Below are positions 34,443 to 47,300 of a DNA stretch of 64,000 nucleotides, piece after piece; position 1 is the first letter of the stretch; each line of letters begins with the position of its first letter. The notes under the pieces are model-generated. The model searched no databases, was not told the DNA's origin, and saw only the letters and a program-made list of their open reading frames with translations. A program made the position numbers and the translations under genes. The stretch spans positions 19,676 through 83,675 of the forward strand of contig JACKQL020000158.1 in assembly GCA_018296165.2 (NCBI GenBank), written 5' to 3'. The stretch comes from Termitomyces sp. T153. Its lineage: Eukaryota > Basidiomycota > Agaricomycetes > Agaricales > Lyophyllaceae.

Positions 34443-35025
34443 GTGTTGGGAGAGGGTCTTGTTGATGGGCAGGGGGTAGAGGGAGAGGAGGGCCGGGCAG
34501 GATGAATTGAAAAGCCATGAGATGGCAGATGGTAGATGGAGCTGGTCGTGTACGTCAAACCAAGGCTGAATGACGTGCAAAAACTCGATGGGACCTGCCC
34601 CTCTGCCGTGAACACTTGTCCATATCAACATCCGACCTTTTAATGCACCAAAATCCCCAATCTGGCTGCCTTCGTGCCCTCGTTCATGTCACTCATTCCG
34701 TCGTTATTCTCCATTTCCATTTCTCAATTCCATTCTCGTTATCATTCTCCTCCTTCTCAATTCTTATCAGCCATACATCATCCACTTCTTTGCTGTAGAG
34801 ATTCACATGTATGCGGATACTCATTTCCAGAATCCCTTACCTCCCTCTTCCCACCTTGTCTCTCTCCCTTCATGTTTAACTCACATACTTGTACACAAGC
34901 ACGTTTTGCTGCTGTTATATTTTTCTTTTTAAGATATGTGGAACAGAGCTTTGGAACAGAGCTTGAGAACTCACTCAAGTTTTTCTTCTCTAGAATGGGG
35001 TCAGTGAGGTTCAATTCTTAGGGCT
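34443..35025. other. Downstream region, nothing recognised
   Basis: 3' flank of the membrane-protein gene up to the Copia 3 LTR. Pyrimidine-rich, with no convincing frame. Confidence 0.4.
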
Positions 35026-35339
35026 TGTAGACCGGATATACAATCCGATCCTCAGAGTCAGACACTAGAGTGGTGACAGCTATATTATACCTGTAGACCG
35101 AATATACAATCAGATCTGTGGGCAATGTAAGTCACTAGAGTGGTGATGGCTGAGGAAAGATGTTTTGTGTATATCGGAACATATGTTATGGAAAAATAAG
35201 GTTTTGAACAAAAGAATAGCAAACAACACAAAAGAGGGATTATGTGCGTGGTGCAGAATAGGAAAGCTTTCCAGGAAAAGTAAAGACATCCGAATGAACA
35301 CAATGGCGGTATTGAGATAGGTATTGTCAACTCTCAACA
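35026..35339 (-). repeat. 3' LTR of Copia 3
   Basis: About 314 bp, TGTAGACCGG...CTCTCAACA, followed by a purine tract on the minus strand (rich in G, CTCCCCCCGACAAG on plus). The TGTAGACCG.ATATACAATC motif is repeated inside. Confidence 0.75.
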
Positions 35340-37166
35340 CTCCCCCCGACAAGCTGGATCGTTTCAGTCCCTGAGACCCATCTCAGTGACTAGGTATTCA
35401 TGGAGAGTTCAACACAAAGGTTTGGCAAACAGGTCCGCGAGGTTTTTGGTAGACGGGATGTGTTTGATTTTGATGTCACCATTGTGTACGTGCTCCCAAA
35501 TATAGTGGTGGCAAATATCAATATGTTTGGCCCTGGCATGGCCTTTTGTGGACTTGGCTAACATGATAGAGGATCAGTTGTCGACGAGTAGAGGGATAGG
35601 GAAAGGTTGGCGGAGGTTTACTTCTGTGAGGAAGTTGTGCATCCAGAGCCCCTGTTGGGTGCTGCACATCATAGCCATGGACTTGGCTTTGGTTGTACTG
35701 AGTGCCACTGTGTTTTGATGTTTGGATGACCACAATACTGCTCCCCCAGACATCATGAATACATATCTGGCAGTGGATTGGCATGTGTCAAGATCTCCTC
35801 TGAAGTCTGCATCCACAAAACCAAGAGGCTTCAAGTCCCTGCCAAGTTCCTTGGAGTAGGTGAGCCTATAGTCTACAGTCCCCTTCACATGCCTGAGCAC
35901 ATGGAGCATTGCATTCCAGTGCATGGGGCCAGGGTTTGACTGAAAGCAGGCAAGGACTCCCACCACAAATGAGAGATCAGGTTGTGTTGCTACCTGAGCC
36001 CACATCAGTGAGCTGAGGAGTTGGAGGTAAGGCTTGTTCTCCATGAACCTACAATCAGCTTTGGTTTGTGGAGACATCAACTTGGTGAGGCATAATCTGC
36101 TTGGGAATGGAGTAGCATGTGGGTTACAGTCTTCCATTCCAAACCAGTCCAGGACTCACCATAGGTATGCATGCTGAGAGAGTGAGATTGCTCCAGTGAT
36201 GGGGTCTCATTCTATTGCCATGCCTAAGATGTATGATGGCTTACCAAGGTCCTTAATATTGTATATCTGCCCCACCTCCTGCTTCACTTTTTTTGGCCTC
36301 CTCCTCAGTGCTGGATACATTGAAAATGTCATCATTAAAAGTTTTTGGGATGGTGCTCTCGCTGTCTTCTTCCCTGGATCATACACAGGAATCTGCTCTC
36401 AATGTCCAGTACCCCAAAGATTTGTATGCCACATTCAGTGTCCAGAATCAGTCTCCATCCTCCCTGCGTGAGACTGTACAGGGTTTGCAAGAGGGGGCCT
36501 CTTTTCCCTTCCCCCCCTGGATACCCTGGAGGAAGCTCAATGTATAGTTCATACTCCAGGACACTGTTGAGGTAAGCTGCCACAAAGTCTACTTGCCAGA
36601 TTGACCATCCAAACTTCACCACTATAGCAATGGACATCCTAAGTGAATTGAGGCAGACAACTGCAGTGTATGTCTCATCATAATCTTTGCCTGACACCTG
36701 AGATAACCCCTTTGCCACTAACCTTGCCTTCCTCTGCACTATGTTTCCCTCTGCATCATACTTGTTTGTGTAGACCCACTTTACTGCCACTACCTTCTTC
36801 CCCTCTGGCACTTCCTTTTTGCAAAAACCAAATGACTTCTTTCTCCTTCATCATCCTCAGCTCCTGGATGGTGGGTACCCACAGGTCAGGTCTCTTCATG
36901 GTTTTGTTGTAACTCTCAGGCACAAGATCATCTTTCTTGGTTGGCCCAATTGCCACTAAGAATGCATAAGCATCCTTTGTGGTTATGGCTTGGATTTTGG
37001 GCACATCAGTGGGCTGTGGGTCAGGTTGGGTAGGGACAGAGGAGGCTTGACAATTGCTGATCTTCTTCAATTGACATGGGATGGGTACAGTGATAGGATT
37101 GTTTACTGCCATGTTGTCAATGGTGTGGGCATCTAATTCAGGTTTGCTAATTGCTGTTGGATCAGT
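35340..37166 (-). pseudogene. Copia 3 reverse transcriptase and RNase H
   Basis: 37166-36335: linker and RT start (VPEGKKVVAVKWVYTNKYDAEG, KARLVAKGLSQ, WQVDFVAAYLNS, LPPGYPGGEGK). 36137-35574: RT end and RNase H (SLMWAQVATQPDLSFV, LGFVDADFRGD, SGGAVLWSSKHQNTVALS), continuing to about 35380 (KHIDICHHYIWEH-like). Several frameshifts separate the pieces and the RT catalytic loop is in the damaged part. Confidence 0.8.
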
Positions 37167-37171
37167 CTTGG

Positions 37172-38314
37172 TATCAGGTTCCACTGACCATGGGGGCTCA
37201 GCTACACTGAATGAGTCCTTACTAGGCAGATGCAACATCCTGCACTGATAACTTGGCATTTGGGGAAGGTCTAGACTTCAAAGACTTATGAGGATAAGTA
37301 AGGGGGAGCAGTCCAGATAAGTCTGGAGTGGTCTGGGCAAGTCTAAGATGAGATACAAGGAAGTGGTAGACTTGATGGGGCATCAGGTACAAGTCCAGAA
37401 GCAAGTATTGGAAGTGTGGGGTAAGCAGAGGCTATGCAAGTGATAGGAGCAGGGCCAGAGTTTGAGGGGAGGATCAACAAATGTTGATGGGTCTCAGGGC
37501 CAAGCAAATAGCAAGGTCCAGAGTTGCTTTAAGGAATGTCTGAGATTCATAACTGTAAGCATGGAGTTTGTAATGGCATTAAGGTTGAGAGGACTTGAAT
37601 ACAATGGAGGAAACAGAGTCGAACAAGACAAGACAGAGTCAAGACAAGATTGAGACAAGAACAAACAGAGATATGGAACAATAACAAAACAATAATGGAA
37701 GTAGAGACAAGACAAGACCAGGAGACTGAGATAAGACTGGGAGACTGAGAGAAGGGGAAACATAACATGGAACACAAAACATGAGAGAGAAACAATCAGA
37801 CCATAGGTAACATTAAGCAATATCCAGACTAGAGTACAAGGTGCTACTCTACAACTTACATACTGACTACTGGAGAGCTCTGGGGGGCAGTGGGTCTGGT
37901 GGCAGGGCTTGTTGGAGCTGCATGGAGTCAAGGGGTATCAGTTATGATCAGGGGATGGGCTACAGTGATATTCTGATGGGATCAGTTGAGGATGCAGGTC
38001 ATCTGGGGTTGTTGTGATGCTCTGGAGTTGGTTGGGTAAATCAGGGTGATGAGCTGGTGACATATGCCAGAGTCAGAAACAGTGGGGGAGGGTTCTGGGG
38101 GCTCAGGAGAGGCAGGGGAAGTGTCAATGGCTGTGGAGAAGGCATCAGAGTTAGCCAGGGGGCCATTGGAGTTTGCCAAAGAAGCATTGGAGTTACCTGG
38201 AGTGGGTGTTGTGGGTTGACAAAGGTTAGGGGAGTATGAGGGGTGTTAGGGGTAACTCCAGGGGAGTGGGGTGGCTGGAAACAAGGTTGGAGGTCCAGGG
38301 AGTGGGTCATGACA
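37172..38314 (-). mobile_element. Solo Gypsy LTR 1 inside Copia 3
   Basis: 1143 bp between perfect 5-bp duplications CTTGG (37167-37171 and 38315-38319). The terminus reads TATCAGG in place of TGTCAGG, a G to A change. The Copia linker reads on across it. It carries a TATA-like TATATA.. region and a CAATATCCAGACT block equivalent to the presumed transcript start. Confidence 0.9.
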
Positions 38315-39115
38315 CTTGGTTGCTGCATCCAATGTGATGTGAAGGAGAGAGTTGTTACAAATACAAGGAGCAACTGGCTGGCATCTGGTGAGTATGCCTG
38401 GGGTAGAGCAGGCTGAGGGTTAGTTCTGAGAGTAGGTCATCAGCCTCCTTGACAGTGGTGAGTGATCTGTGTCCAGTCCCCTCATCAAAGATAACATCCC
38501 TTGGGGTCATAATGGCTTGTGTCATTTAGTCATTGTCAGGGGATGTCCCAGTTTTCCCTCTGTGCTGTTCTCCCTGCTTATGGTTTTCCTTTATTCTCCT
38601 TTGATTTCCCTATCTGCTTGTCCCAGTTTTAGCCTTTGGGCTGCACTGGTTCTCTGTCTGTAATTCTGACAAGGGTCACCCCTTCTACATGGCCTCTTAT
38701 CAGACCCCTGGTTTGTTTCCTGTATTCCAGGCCCACCACTCATTGTAGGCCTCCCATCTGTAGATCACAGGTACTTTTGACCAAGGGCTATCTTTTGGTC
38801 CTATTTCTACATGGTCATGGGCAGGGAGTCCAGAGATCAAGACCATTTATGATGGATTTCCACTTTTTGATCAGACTCTGGAATTGGTTGTTGTTGGGTG
38901 TTGTTTTCAGAAGCTCTAGAGTAAATTTTCTGAACACTGGCATTGGGGATCCTTAGACTTGTTCTCTTTGACTCTCCCTCTGCCAGGTGAGTAGCTAGCA
39001 CTCTAGAACTTCTTGTAGATACTGAATAGACTTTGGATCTCCCTCTGCCAGTTGTGTGATTGAGCCACAGCCTCCAGAGGTCACCCTTACAGTTATAAAG
39101 CCAATACCTGCTGTC
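38315..39115 (-). pseudogene. Copia 3 integrase C-terminus and linker
   Basis: Starts SRYWLYNCKGDLWRLWLN, which continues the integrase piece ending VKYAFVGCS at 40171, then a low-complexity linker (TVKEADDLLSELTLSLLYP). Contains stops. CTCTGCCAG-type short repeats occur near 38990 and 39045. Confidence 0.65.
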
Positions 39116-40170
39116 TGTCACAACCCACTCCCACACCTCTGGACCTTCCCCCAGGACACCCTGCCTCCCTGGAGCCCCTCCCATGCCCCCCCAACTCACC
39201 CCAACCTTCATGGACCCACAGTGCCTGCCCTGGCTAACTCTGATGCTTCCTAAGCAAACCCCAACAGCCCCCTGGCAAACCCTGACACATCCCCTGTGGG
39301 CCTCCTCAGCTCCCCCTCTTGCTTATGAGGCCCCCATGCCTCTCCAATGCTTCTCCTGACACAGACATACATCATCTGACCACTCCTGCAACCTACACCA
39401 TTCCTCTGAAGTTCCCTGGTGACTGCGGGATGGACTGTGTTCCCATCAGAATGTCACCACAGCCCACTCCCCCATCAGAGCCAACACCTGTCAACTCCAC
39501 ATGGCTCCAATGAGCCCTGCTGTTGCACTTCCAACCCCTGGAGAAAGTCCAGTAGTTAGTATATAAAGACATAGAGTAGCATTCATTACCTTAGTCTTGA
39601 TATTACATTAACTGGTTACTTGTGTCTTGTGTTTCTTCCTATTTTGTCTCCTTTTCTATTTTTAGTCTCAAATCTATCTCTTTCCTCAGTTCCATCTTGT
39701 CTTATCTTTGTCTCATTGTGACTGTCTCTGTTTCCTTTATCTTTCCTAAATCCCTTTCATCTCTGACATCATTACAAACTCTGTGCACACATTACAACCT
39801 TCAAACATTCTTACGACAACTCCAGACCTTGCTCTATGCTCAGCTGCAAAACTCATCAGTCTTGATTGATCCCCCATCAAACTCTGGTTCTGCTCCCATC
39901 ACTTGTGAAGCCTCCACTTGCCCCACAGTCCATTTACATGCCTACAAACTTGTTCCTGATGCCTGCCCAAGCCCAATGTTTGATATACTTGGTCTTAGAC
40001 TTTTCTGGACCACTCTGGACTTGCTTGGACCAATTCCCCTGACTTCCTCTTGCAAGTCCCTATAGCCTGCACCCACTCTGGAGTGCTAGGTTATAAGTGC
40101 AGAACATTATGTCTGCCTAGTAAGGACTTGCCCAGTGTAGCTGGGCCCCTGTAGTCAGTGGAACCTGACA
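39116..40170 (+). mobile_element. Solo Gypsy LTR 2 inside Copia 3
   Basis: 1055 bp, TGTCACAACC...AACCTGACA, flanked by CTGTC (39111-39115) and CTGTT (40171-40175), a 5-bp duplication with one C/T change. TATATAAA is at 39560-39567 and AGTCTTGATATTA at 39593-39605, 33 bp apart. It is inserted opposite to the Copia. Confidence 0.88.
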
Positions 40171-41171
40171 CTGTTTGAGCACCCTACAAATGCATATTTT
40201 ACTGACCTTGGCTCTAACTTTGATTTTACCAGTTCCTTAGGCACCTTTGAAAAACCAATGCACCCAAACAGTCTCAAGTGTGACACATTGTGCTTCCTCC
40301 CTGTCCATGACTCTTCTGTCACCACATCCTTGCTATGTGTCAATGGTAATTGGTTCCTTGTGTGTATTTGGGTTGCTGCTGCCTCTGCCCACAAGCTTTT
40401 GGGGAGGCCCTTCTTGGCTGGCATGCATTGAACACTCTCAATCACTGTCCAGATACTTTGCTTGATGAACCCATTTTGGGAATGAATGTAGGGTACCATG
40501 ACCTTTAGGACAATACCATGACTGGTCCAATACTCCTCCCACAGTTTATTTATCCACTCTTTGCCAGCATCAACACAAAACAGCATTGGCTTCTGGTCTG
40601 TCTGCTGTTTGGACTTGGCATGGTATGCCTTGAAGGCTGTGAGGGTCATGACTGCATCCTTTTGGCTCAGATAGTGGCCTGAGAGTCATGCCATGTTGTC
40701 ATCTGCTGTGAGCATAAGGTAAGAGGTACCTTCTAGGGACATGTTTGAGGCTGGGCCTCACAGATCAAGGTGAACACAGTCATTTGGGTGAGCCAATTTC
40801 TTGTGATCACCATCATATGATCTAACCATGTGCTTCCAATATACACAGTCTTTGTAAATGCCACTAACCTCCATGTTGCCATTTATGTCCAGGCCCTTCA
40901 CCATGCCCTTCTGAGCCATTGTTTGGATTTTGTCCACCCTTGCATGTCCAAATTGGTAGTGCCATCTATCTAGGTTGACAGGAACATCAATTGCTGACAT
41001 GATCATTGCTCTGGTGTTTGACCCTGGGTTACTATTGAGTGTGTCAAGTAGGTACATGCTGTTGGTTCCCTTTACCATGAGGACCTCTCTCTCATTACTG
41101 CTCTTCCCTGGCTAAACATTACAGAGAAACTGGTGCTGTTGAACTTCCCTATGGAGATGAGATTTGCCAAC
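40171..41171 (-). pseudogene. Copia 3 GAG-pre-integrase and integrase core
   Basis: 41078-40758: LDRWHYQFGHARVDKIQTMAQKGMV with the H..H/C..C zinc arrangement. 40649-40171: DAGKEWINKLWEEYW, VPYIHSQNGFIKQSIWTV, WAEAAATQIHTRNQLP and VSHLRLFGCIGF, the last part of the D,D(35)E core and beyond. A gap with stops lies between them. Confidence 0.8.
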
Positions 41172-42195
41172 TGTCAGGTTCCACTGACAATGGAGGCTCA
41201 GCTACACTGGCAAATTCTTACTAGGCAGATGCGATGTCCTGCGCTTATAACCTAGCACTCTGGAGGTGGCGCGGAGGGGTGAGACTTGCAAGGGGAAGCT
41301 ATGGGAGGTGGTCCAAGCAAGTCCAGAGTGGCCCGGGAAGTCTAAGACCAAGTATATTAATGTTGGGCTTGGGCAGCATCAGGGGCAAGTTTGGGGGCGT
41401 GTAAGTGGACTGCAGGATAGACAGGGCTTTGCTAGAGTTGGGGGTGGAGCCAAAGTTTGATGGGGGGATTGAGGAAGACTTGATGGGGCCAGGGCTGAGT
41501 GGAGAGCAAGGTTCAGAGTTGTCATGAGAATGTTTTCAGAGGTTGTAGTGCATGCACAAAGTGTGTACAGTCATTGGAGAGGGAAAGAACTTAGGAAAAT
41601 AAAGGAAAAGGAGACAATTAAGACAAGACAGAGACAAGGCAAAGCAAGACAGAGAGAAAGACAGATTCAAGACTAGAAATAGAAATAGAGACAAAACACA
41701 AGACACAAGGAACCAGTAAATGCAAGTAATATCAAGACTACCATATGAGGAGCTATTCTATGACTTATATACTGACTACTGGACAGCTCTGGAGGACAAT
41801 GGGCATGGCAGTGGGGTTTGATGGAGCTGTGCAGAGTCAACAGGTGTCAGGTACAATCAAGGGGCGTGCTGCAGTGATATTCTGATGGGATCAGTTGGGG
41901 GTGCAGGCCACCCCAGGGTTGTTGTGATATTCTGGAGCAGGTCAGGTGAACCGGAGTAGCAAGTTGGAGGTGTGCAACAAGGTCAGGAACAGTGGGGGAG
42001 GGTTCCAGGGCTCAGGGGAAGTGTGGATGGCTGTGGAGAAGGCATTGGAGTTGGTCAGAGGATCATCAGGGTGTGCCGGGATGCATTGGAGTTACCCAGA
42101 GTGGGCACGGAGGGTGGGTGCTGATAATGCAAAGGACTTGGGGGAGTGAGCAGGTTGGAAAATGAGGTTGGGGGTTTGGGAAGTGGGTCATGACA
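41172..42195 (-). repeat. 3' LTR of Gypsy B
   Basis: 1024 bp, TGTCAGGTTCC...GTCATGACA. On minus, TATATAAG (from 41771) is followed 32 bp later by AGTCTTGATATTA (41739-41727). The other LTR differs at many places, in line with an old insertion. Confidence 0.92.
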
Positions 42196-42213
42196 TTACC
42201 CCCCCCCTCCCTC
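42196..42213 (-). promoter_or_regulatory. Polypurine tract of Gypsy B
   Basis: On minus GAGGGAGGGGGGGTAA touching the TGTCATGAC end of the 3' LTR. It primes plus-strand DNA synthesis and fixes the element's orientation. Confidence 0.8.
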
Positions 42214-42410
42214 AGCATTGAGACCCTCGAGACACAGGGTGCAGTCCAGAGTCAGTGGGGCATGGGAATCAAAGTTGAGCAATATTGATCAGACTGCAGT
42301 AAGCAGCAGTGGCATGAGAACAAAGTCAAAGCATGGCTGCTGTTTGTCAGGGGGTTCTTCCCAAGCCATTAAAAGGGTTAGACATACCCTGGAGTTTCCA
42401 ACCTTTCACC

Positions 42411-44156
42411 ATGTCATCTTCTGCTTATTCTCCCACATCATCAGCATCATCATTGGCCTCCCCCAACCCTTCATCCTTGGGGGAGTCTGAGTCCTCCTGC
42501 AGTCATGGACAGGTCACAGCCATGTACCATAGTCATGAGTGCCATTCCATTTCATGCATTCTGGAATACTGACTGGGTCTTGACAGAGTTATTTATGGCC
42601 ATAGCAGGCCCTTTGGGGATTTTGTCAGCTGGGGATGCAGTGCAGTTGGCAGGGGCAGTCCCCCCCACTTGTTCTCAGCCTGGGCTTGGTCCAGGGATGG
42701 TCTGACCCATTCCCATGGGTTCAAGAGTGGCTCAGGTGGAGGTGACGCAGCCTGGGCTTGGTCTAGGGATGGTCTGACCCATTCCCATGAGTTCAAGGGT
42801 GGCTTAGGTGGAGGTGACGCCAGAGCAGTTTGCAGAGGCTGTGGAGTGGGTGAGGGGTCCTCTGACCCTTGAATGGTGCCAGGCAGTGGCCCTGGTGAGT
42901 GACTATGTAGTTCTACCTTTTCTTCTAGCTAACTTATTTCTGCAGTGTTTGTCCTGTGTTTGATGTGGGGAGCAGTGCAATTTTGAGGAACCCACACTGG
43001 GGCTATGGTGGGATACATCAGTGTGTCTCCCATGTTGCTCATAGCATGAGAGGTGTTCCATTACATCAAGTTGGCATGCTGCCTGCATCACCACAGAGCA
43101 AGGTTGGGACTGGGCATGGGTCATGGTGCAGTTGGAGGAGGGGCGGCAGGGCAAGGTGTTGGGGAGGGTCAAGGGGGTTGAAGGTGGGGGTAGCATGAGG
43201 TGCCTACCAATGAAGGTTGGGCCCCTGTGGGGGGGGATGGAGAGAAGGAGCCCCTGCAGCACATGACAAAAATAAGTGCAAGGCATTTCCCCTGCTGGAG
43301 GTGGGACCAAGCAAGCAGGCATGGGGGGAGCAGGCAATGGCAGGCCCTCCAGGCCCTGTGGTATATTCTCTGATCTCTGGAGCTTTGGTGGGGCCGTCCA
43401 TGGGGGAGTCATGGATGGTTGCAGAGGCCTTCTTGCAGCATCAAGTGGAGGGGCTGGAGCAGTCACTGGCCACCCATAAGGAGGAGGTCCAGAGAATTGG
43501 GGAGGACTGGGACGTGATGCAGAGGGAGCAGGACGATGCATGGAGGGGGTGGGACAAGGCATGGAAGGACAGGGACATAGCGCAGAGGGATCAGGACCTG
43601 GCTATAAGGACAGCCTCAGAGCAGTTGGTCCAACTCCAGCAGGTGCAGGCTCATCTGAGGCAGTTGGAGGCATGGGCAGAGGGGGGATGGGGTGTAGGGG
43701 TGCCATGGGCAGCGGCAGAGAGGGCATGGAGGAGGGAGGAGTGGCTTGCCAATGAGGTGGCCTCAGGATGGTGGAGGGTGCTTTGTGAGTCTCTTCCTTT
43801 TCATTCTCTGTTCTCCATCTCACTGAGCTGTCTCTGCTGTAGCAGACTGGGCCAGGGAGCACCACATTCTCCTTGATGGGGCATTGGCAGTGCTGGGGTC
43901 CATTCATGATGGGTTGGCGAGGATGCCCAAGGACTTTCCTTTGGAGCTGGAGGAGGGGGTTATACAGATGGGGTGCCTGCTGGCAGGGCATCAGGGGAGG
44001 ACAACAGCAGACCCTGGAGCATGGTGGGAGGTGGTGATGGACATGGGGGAACCCCTCCTGGGGCATCCGGAAGTTCTGGCAATGGTGGTGGCACAACTAG
44101 AGGTGAACATGGTGGAGAGGATAGCAGAGGTAGAACTGGAGGGGGAGGAGGAGTAG
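42411..44156 (+). pseudogene. Gypsy B antisense gene, coiled-coil protein
   Basis: Runs against the Gypsy, between its 3' polypurine tract and pol. The start at 42411 (MSSSAYSPTSS) matches the start at 59276. A C-x2-C-x6-C ... C-x2-C-x5-C cluster (about 42945-43065) holds in-frame stops. 43217-43784 is open and includes a charged heptad-rich stretch (FLQHQVEGLEQSLATHKEE, EDWDVMQREQDDAWRG) ending WRREEWLANEVASG. An intron (43785-43842, GTGAGT..TGTAG) joins in phase 1 to the last exon, 43843-44156 (WAREHHILLDGALAVLGSI, GCLLAGHQGR, ending EGEEE). The coiled-coil and last exons are intact while the front is decayed. It also carries a 73-bp direct duplication (42676-42820). Function is unknown. 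Confidence 0.7.
42676..42820 (+). repeat. 73-bp direct duplication
   Basis: CAGCCTGGGCTTGGTC.AGGGATGGTCTGACCCATTCCCATG.GTTCAAG..TGGCT.AGGTGGAGGTGACGC-type unit occurs twice in tandem in the front part of the antisense gene of Gypsy B. Confidence 0.85.
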
Positions 44157-44369
44157 GGGATTTTCTTAGTCTTGTTTTCTTGTGCTCTGGGCCTGCTCAT
44201 ACTCCTGTCATATTATGTAATATTGTATATACCACCATTTCCAGACATCCTGCCTGGGTGATTGAGCTCATTTCAGTTTTTCAGTGAGGGAGTGATAAAT
44301 AAAACACATAGGGGTTATTCATGGAAGTTGAATTCCTAGTTAATCCAGAGGCGGGGGTTATGCCCACTA

Positions 44370-47300
44370 ATGCCATCTGTCTCTGTTAGTCTTGGGGGTT
44401 CCCGGACTTGGTGGGGTGTCATCAATGGAAGTCCTGGAGTTTGTCCAGGGCTTCATTGAGGTTTTTTCAGGGTTCCCAAGTGTTGTCCTCAAGTCCATAG
44501 CCCTTCCAGCAGACCAAGTATTGGAGTCAGCCATGGACCATGCAGGAGTCAAGGATTTGGTCAACCTTGTAGTGATACTCATCCTCAACTTCAATGGGGG
44601 ATGGTCAGCTGGGGTGTTGGCTGGGGAATGGGTCCAGAGCATATCTTTCAAGGAGTTGGATGTGGAATATGGGGTGGAGGCCCTTCAAGCCTGGAGGTAG
44701 GTCAAGCTTGTACGCATGTATAGAGACCTTCTGGAGAACTTTGAAGAGGCCAAAACATTTGTGATCGAGCTTGATGGAAGGCCTCTGGGTCTTGAGGTTT
44801 CATCAATCAAGCCAGACCAAGGTGCTGGGGGGCTAGTTGGGGGTTGGGTTGCATTGGGTGTCGGCATGCTTGGAGTAGGCTTGATTGGCAGTGTTGATTT
44901 CATCCCGAAGGAACTGGTAAAGGGATCAGAGGTCTTCAGTGACTTCATGAGTGATGTGAGAAGGAATATCCTTGAGGAATAGTGTAAGTTGGGGGTTGTA
45001 GCCCTTGTTGGCATAGAAGGGGGAAACTCCGGTGGTGGAGTGAGGCATATTGTTGTAGGTAAACTCAGCAAGGAGAAGTTCTGTGTGCTAGTCATTCTGT
45101 AAATAGTTAATGTAGAGGCGGAGATACTGTTCCAATGTCTGGTTTACTCATTCTGTTTGCCTGTCAGTTTCTGGGTGATAGGCAGTGGAGAGGTTGGTTT
45201 TGATTTTGAGTGCCTTGCATAGCAATTTCCAAAAATGGAATACAAATAGGGGCCTGCAGTCAGGGATGATGTCATCTGGAAGTCCATGCCTGGAGAATAC
45301 ATGTTCAAGGAATAGTTTGGCGAACTCCAGAGCATTGTTGGTGGTGTGGCAGGGGATGAAGAGGGCTTGCTTAGTGAGGTGGCAGACAATGATGAGGATT
45401 GCATTGAAACCTTTGGAATCGGGAAGTTCAACAATATGATCCATCAATATTGAGGACCAGGAACATCGGCCAATGGAAAGGGGCTTCAATAATCCATGGG
45501 GGCAGTGGTGGGGTACCTTGGCCCAGAGACAAGGTTCGCAGGCCCTGACATATCACATAACATCCTTTTTCATTCCTGGCTAGAAGTAGATTTGGGAGAT
45601 GAGCTGAAGAGTCTTATGAATTCCCAGGTGTCCCCAGAGCTTGTAGTCATGGTGTTGCTGGAGTATGTTGAGGCAAATAGACTTGTGGTCTGGAGCATAA
45701 ATTTGTCCACTCTGGAGCAGGAGGCAGTGGTCTGGAGACAGCATGAAAGGGTTTTCGGCATTTGACTTGTCCACAGAATTGTTGTGGGGGTTGTGCTGGG
45801 TGAAGAAGGGGTCTGGGGGTGCATTTCTGATTTGGTGCAGGATTCCTTCTTCATTTAAAATCAGCACGGCATGTAGATGTTCAGGGGGGATTACCACTTG
45901 ATGGTTGAATGTGTTCTGTTCAGCTTAAAATGACTTTTTTGGATACACATTGGACCTTCAAGTGAGGGCATTGGGCTTTGCGCCGAGTTGTCCAGGGCAG
46001 TAGTGGATGGTGAAGTCATACTCCAAGAGGGTTTTGGACCATTGAGCTTGGCAGCAGCTGAGTTGCTTCATGGTCATGAAATATTGCAGATTGTTGTAGT
46101 CAGAGTAGACTTGGATGTGGTGTGGGGACCCCTTGAGGCGGGCCCACCACTGGTAGAAGGCTTTGACAATTGTAAGGAGTTCCTTGTTGTAGATATTATA
46201 GTTGAGTTCCATGGGGATCATCAAACAGGTGTAGAAGGCAACAGGGCGGAGATCCTTGCCTTCAGAGTCTGACTGGGAGAGTATTCCAGTAATGGCATAG
46301 TCAGAGGTGTTGCATTCAAGCATGATCAGCAGGGAGGGGTTGAAATGGCAGAGGACTAGAGTGGAGGTCAAGGCCTTCTTCAGGAGGAGGAAGACACTTT
46401 GGCACTTGCTGTCCCAATCCCAAGGGGCATTCTTCCACATGAGTCAGTTGAGGAGTTTGGTGATTCTGGAGTAGTTGTCAATGAATTGGCGATAAAAGTT
46501 AGCAAACCCCAGAAATGACTGTACCTCCTTGACATTCTGTGGCAGGGGCCAGTTGAGTATTGCATTGACCTTGGCAGAGTCCATGCGCATGCCATCAGGA
46601 GTGATGATGACTCCAAGGTATTCGACCTCTGTCATGTGGAAGGAACATTTCTTGGGTTTGGCATGAAGGTGATATTCCTAGAGTCATTCCAAGATGCAGT
46701 GGATGTGCTCTGGATGCTCTGCCAGTGAATTTGAGTAGATCAGTATGTCATCCAGATATACAATGACAAAAACATCATTCATGTCATGGAAGATGTTGTT
46801 CATGAAGTACTGGAAAGTGGTGGGGGAGTTAGCCATTCTGAAGGGCATTACAAGGTACTCAAAGAGGCCATAGCAGGTGTGAAAGGCAGTCTTCCATTCA
46901 TGTCCTGGGGCAATCTGAATGTTGTTGTAGCCAGAGCAGAGGTCTATCTTTGTGTAGATCTTGGCACTGTGGAGACAATCAATGAGATCCCCAATCAGGG
47001 GGAGGGGATACCAGTTCTTTTTGGTGACTTTGTTGAGTCCCTGATAGTCCACACAGAGTTGGAGTGACCTGTCCTTCTTCTTGGCAAACAAGACTGAAGC
47101 ACTGGTGGTGGAGATCAATGGGCATATGAAGCCCTTGCTGAGCATGTCATTGAGGTACTCCTTCAGGGCTTGGAGCTCAATCTTGGACATGTTGTAGATC
47201 TTGCCAAATGGGGGTGAGGCACCTTCTTTGAGGTCACTCTTGTGGTTGTAGGAGCAGTGCGGGGGAAGTTCTTTGGCACTCCCTTCAGAGAACATGTCAG

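Noticed and set aside
42900..43562. 219-codon minus frame (Pro/Ser-rich) in Gypsy B
   Set aside because: Shadow of the antisense gene, which has the conserved intron and coiled coil on the plus strand.
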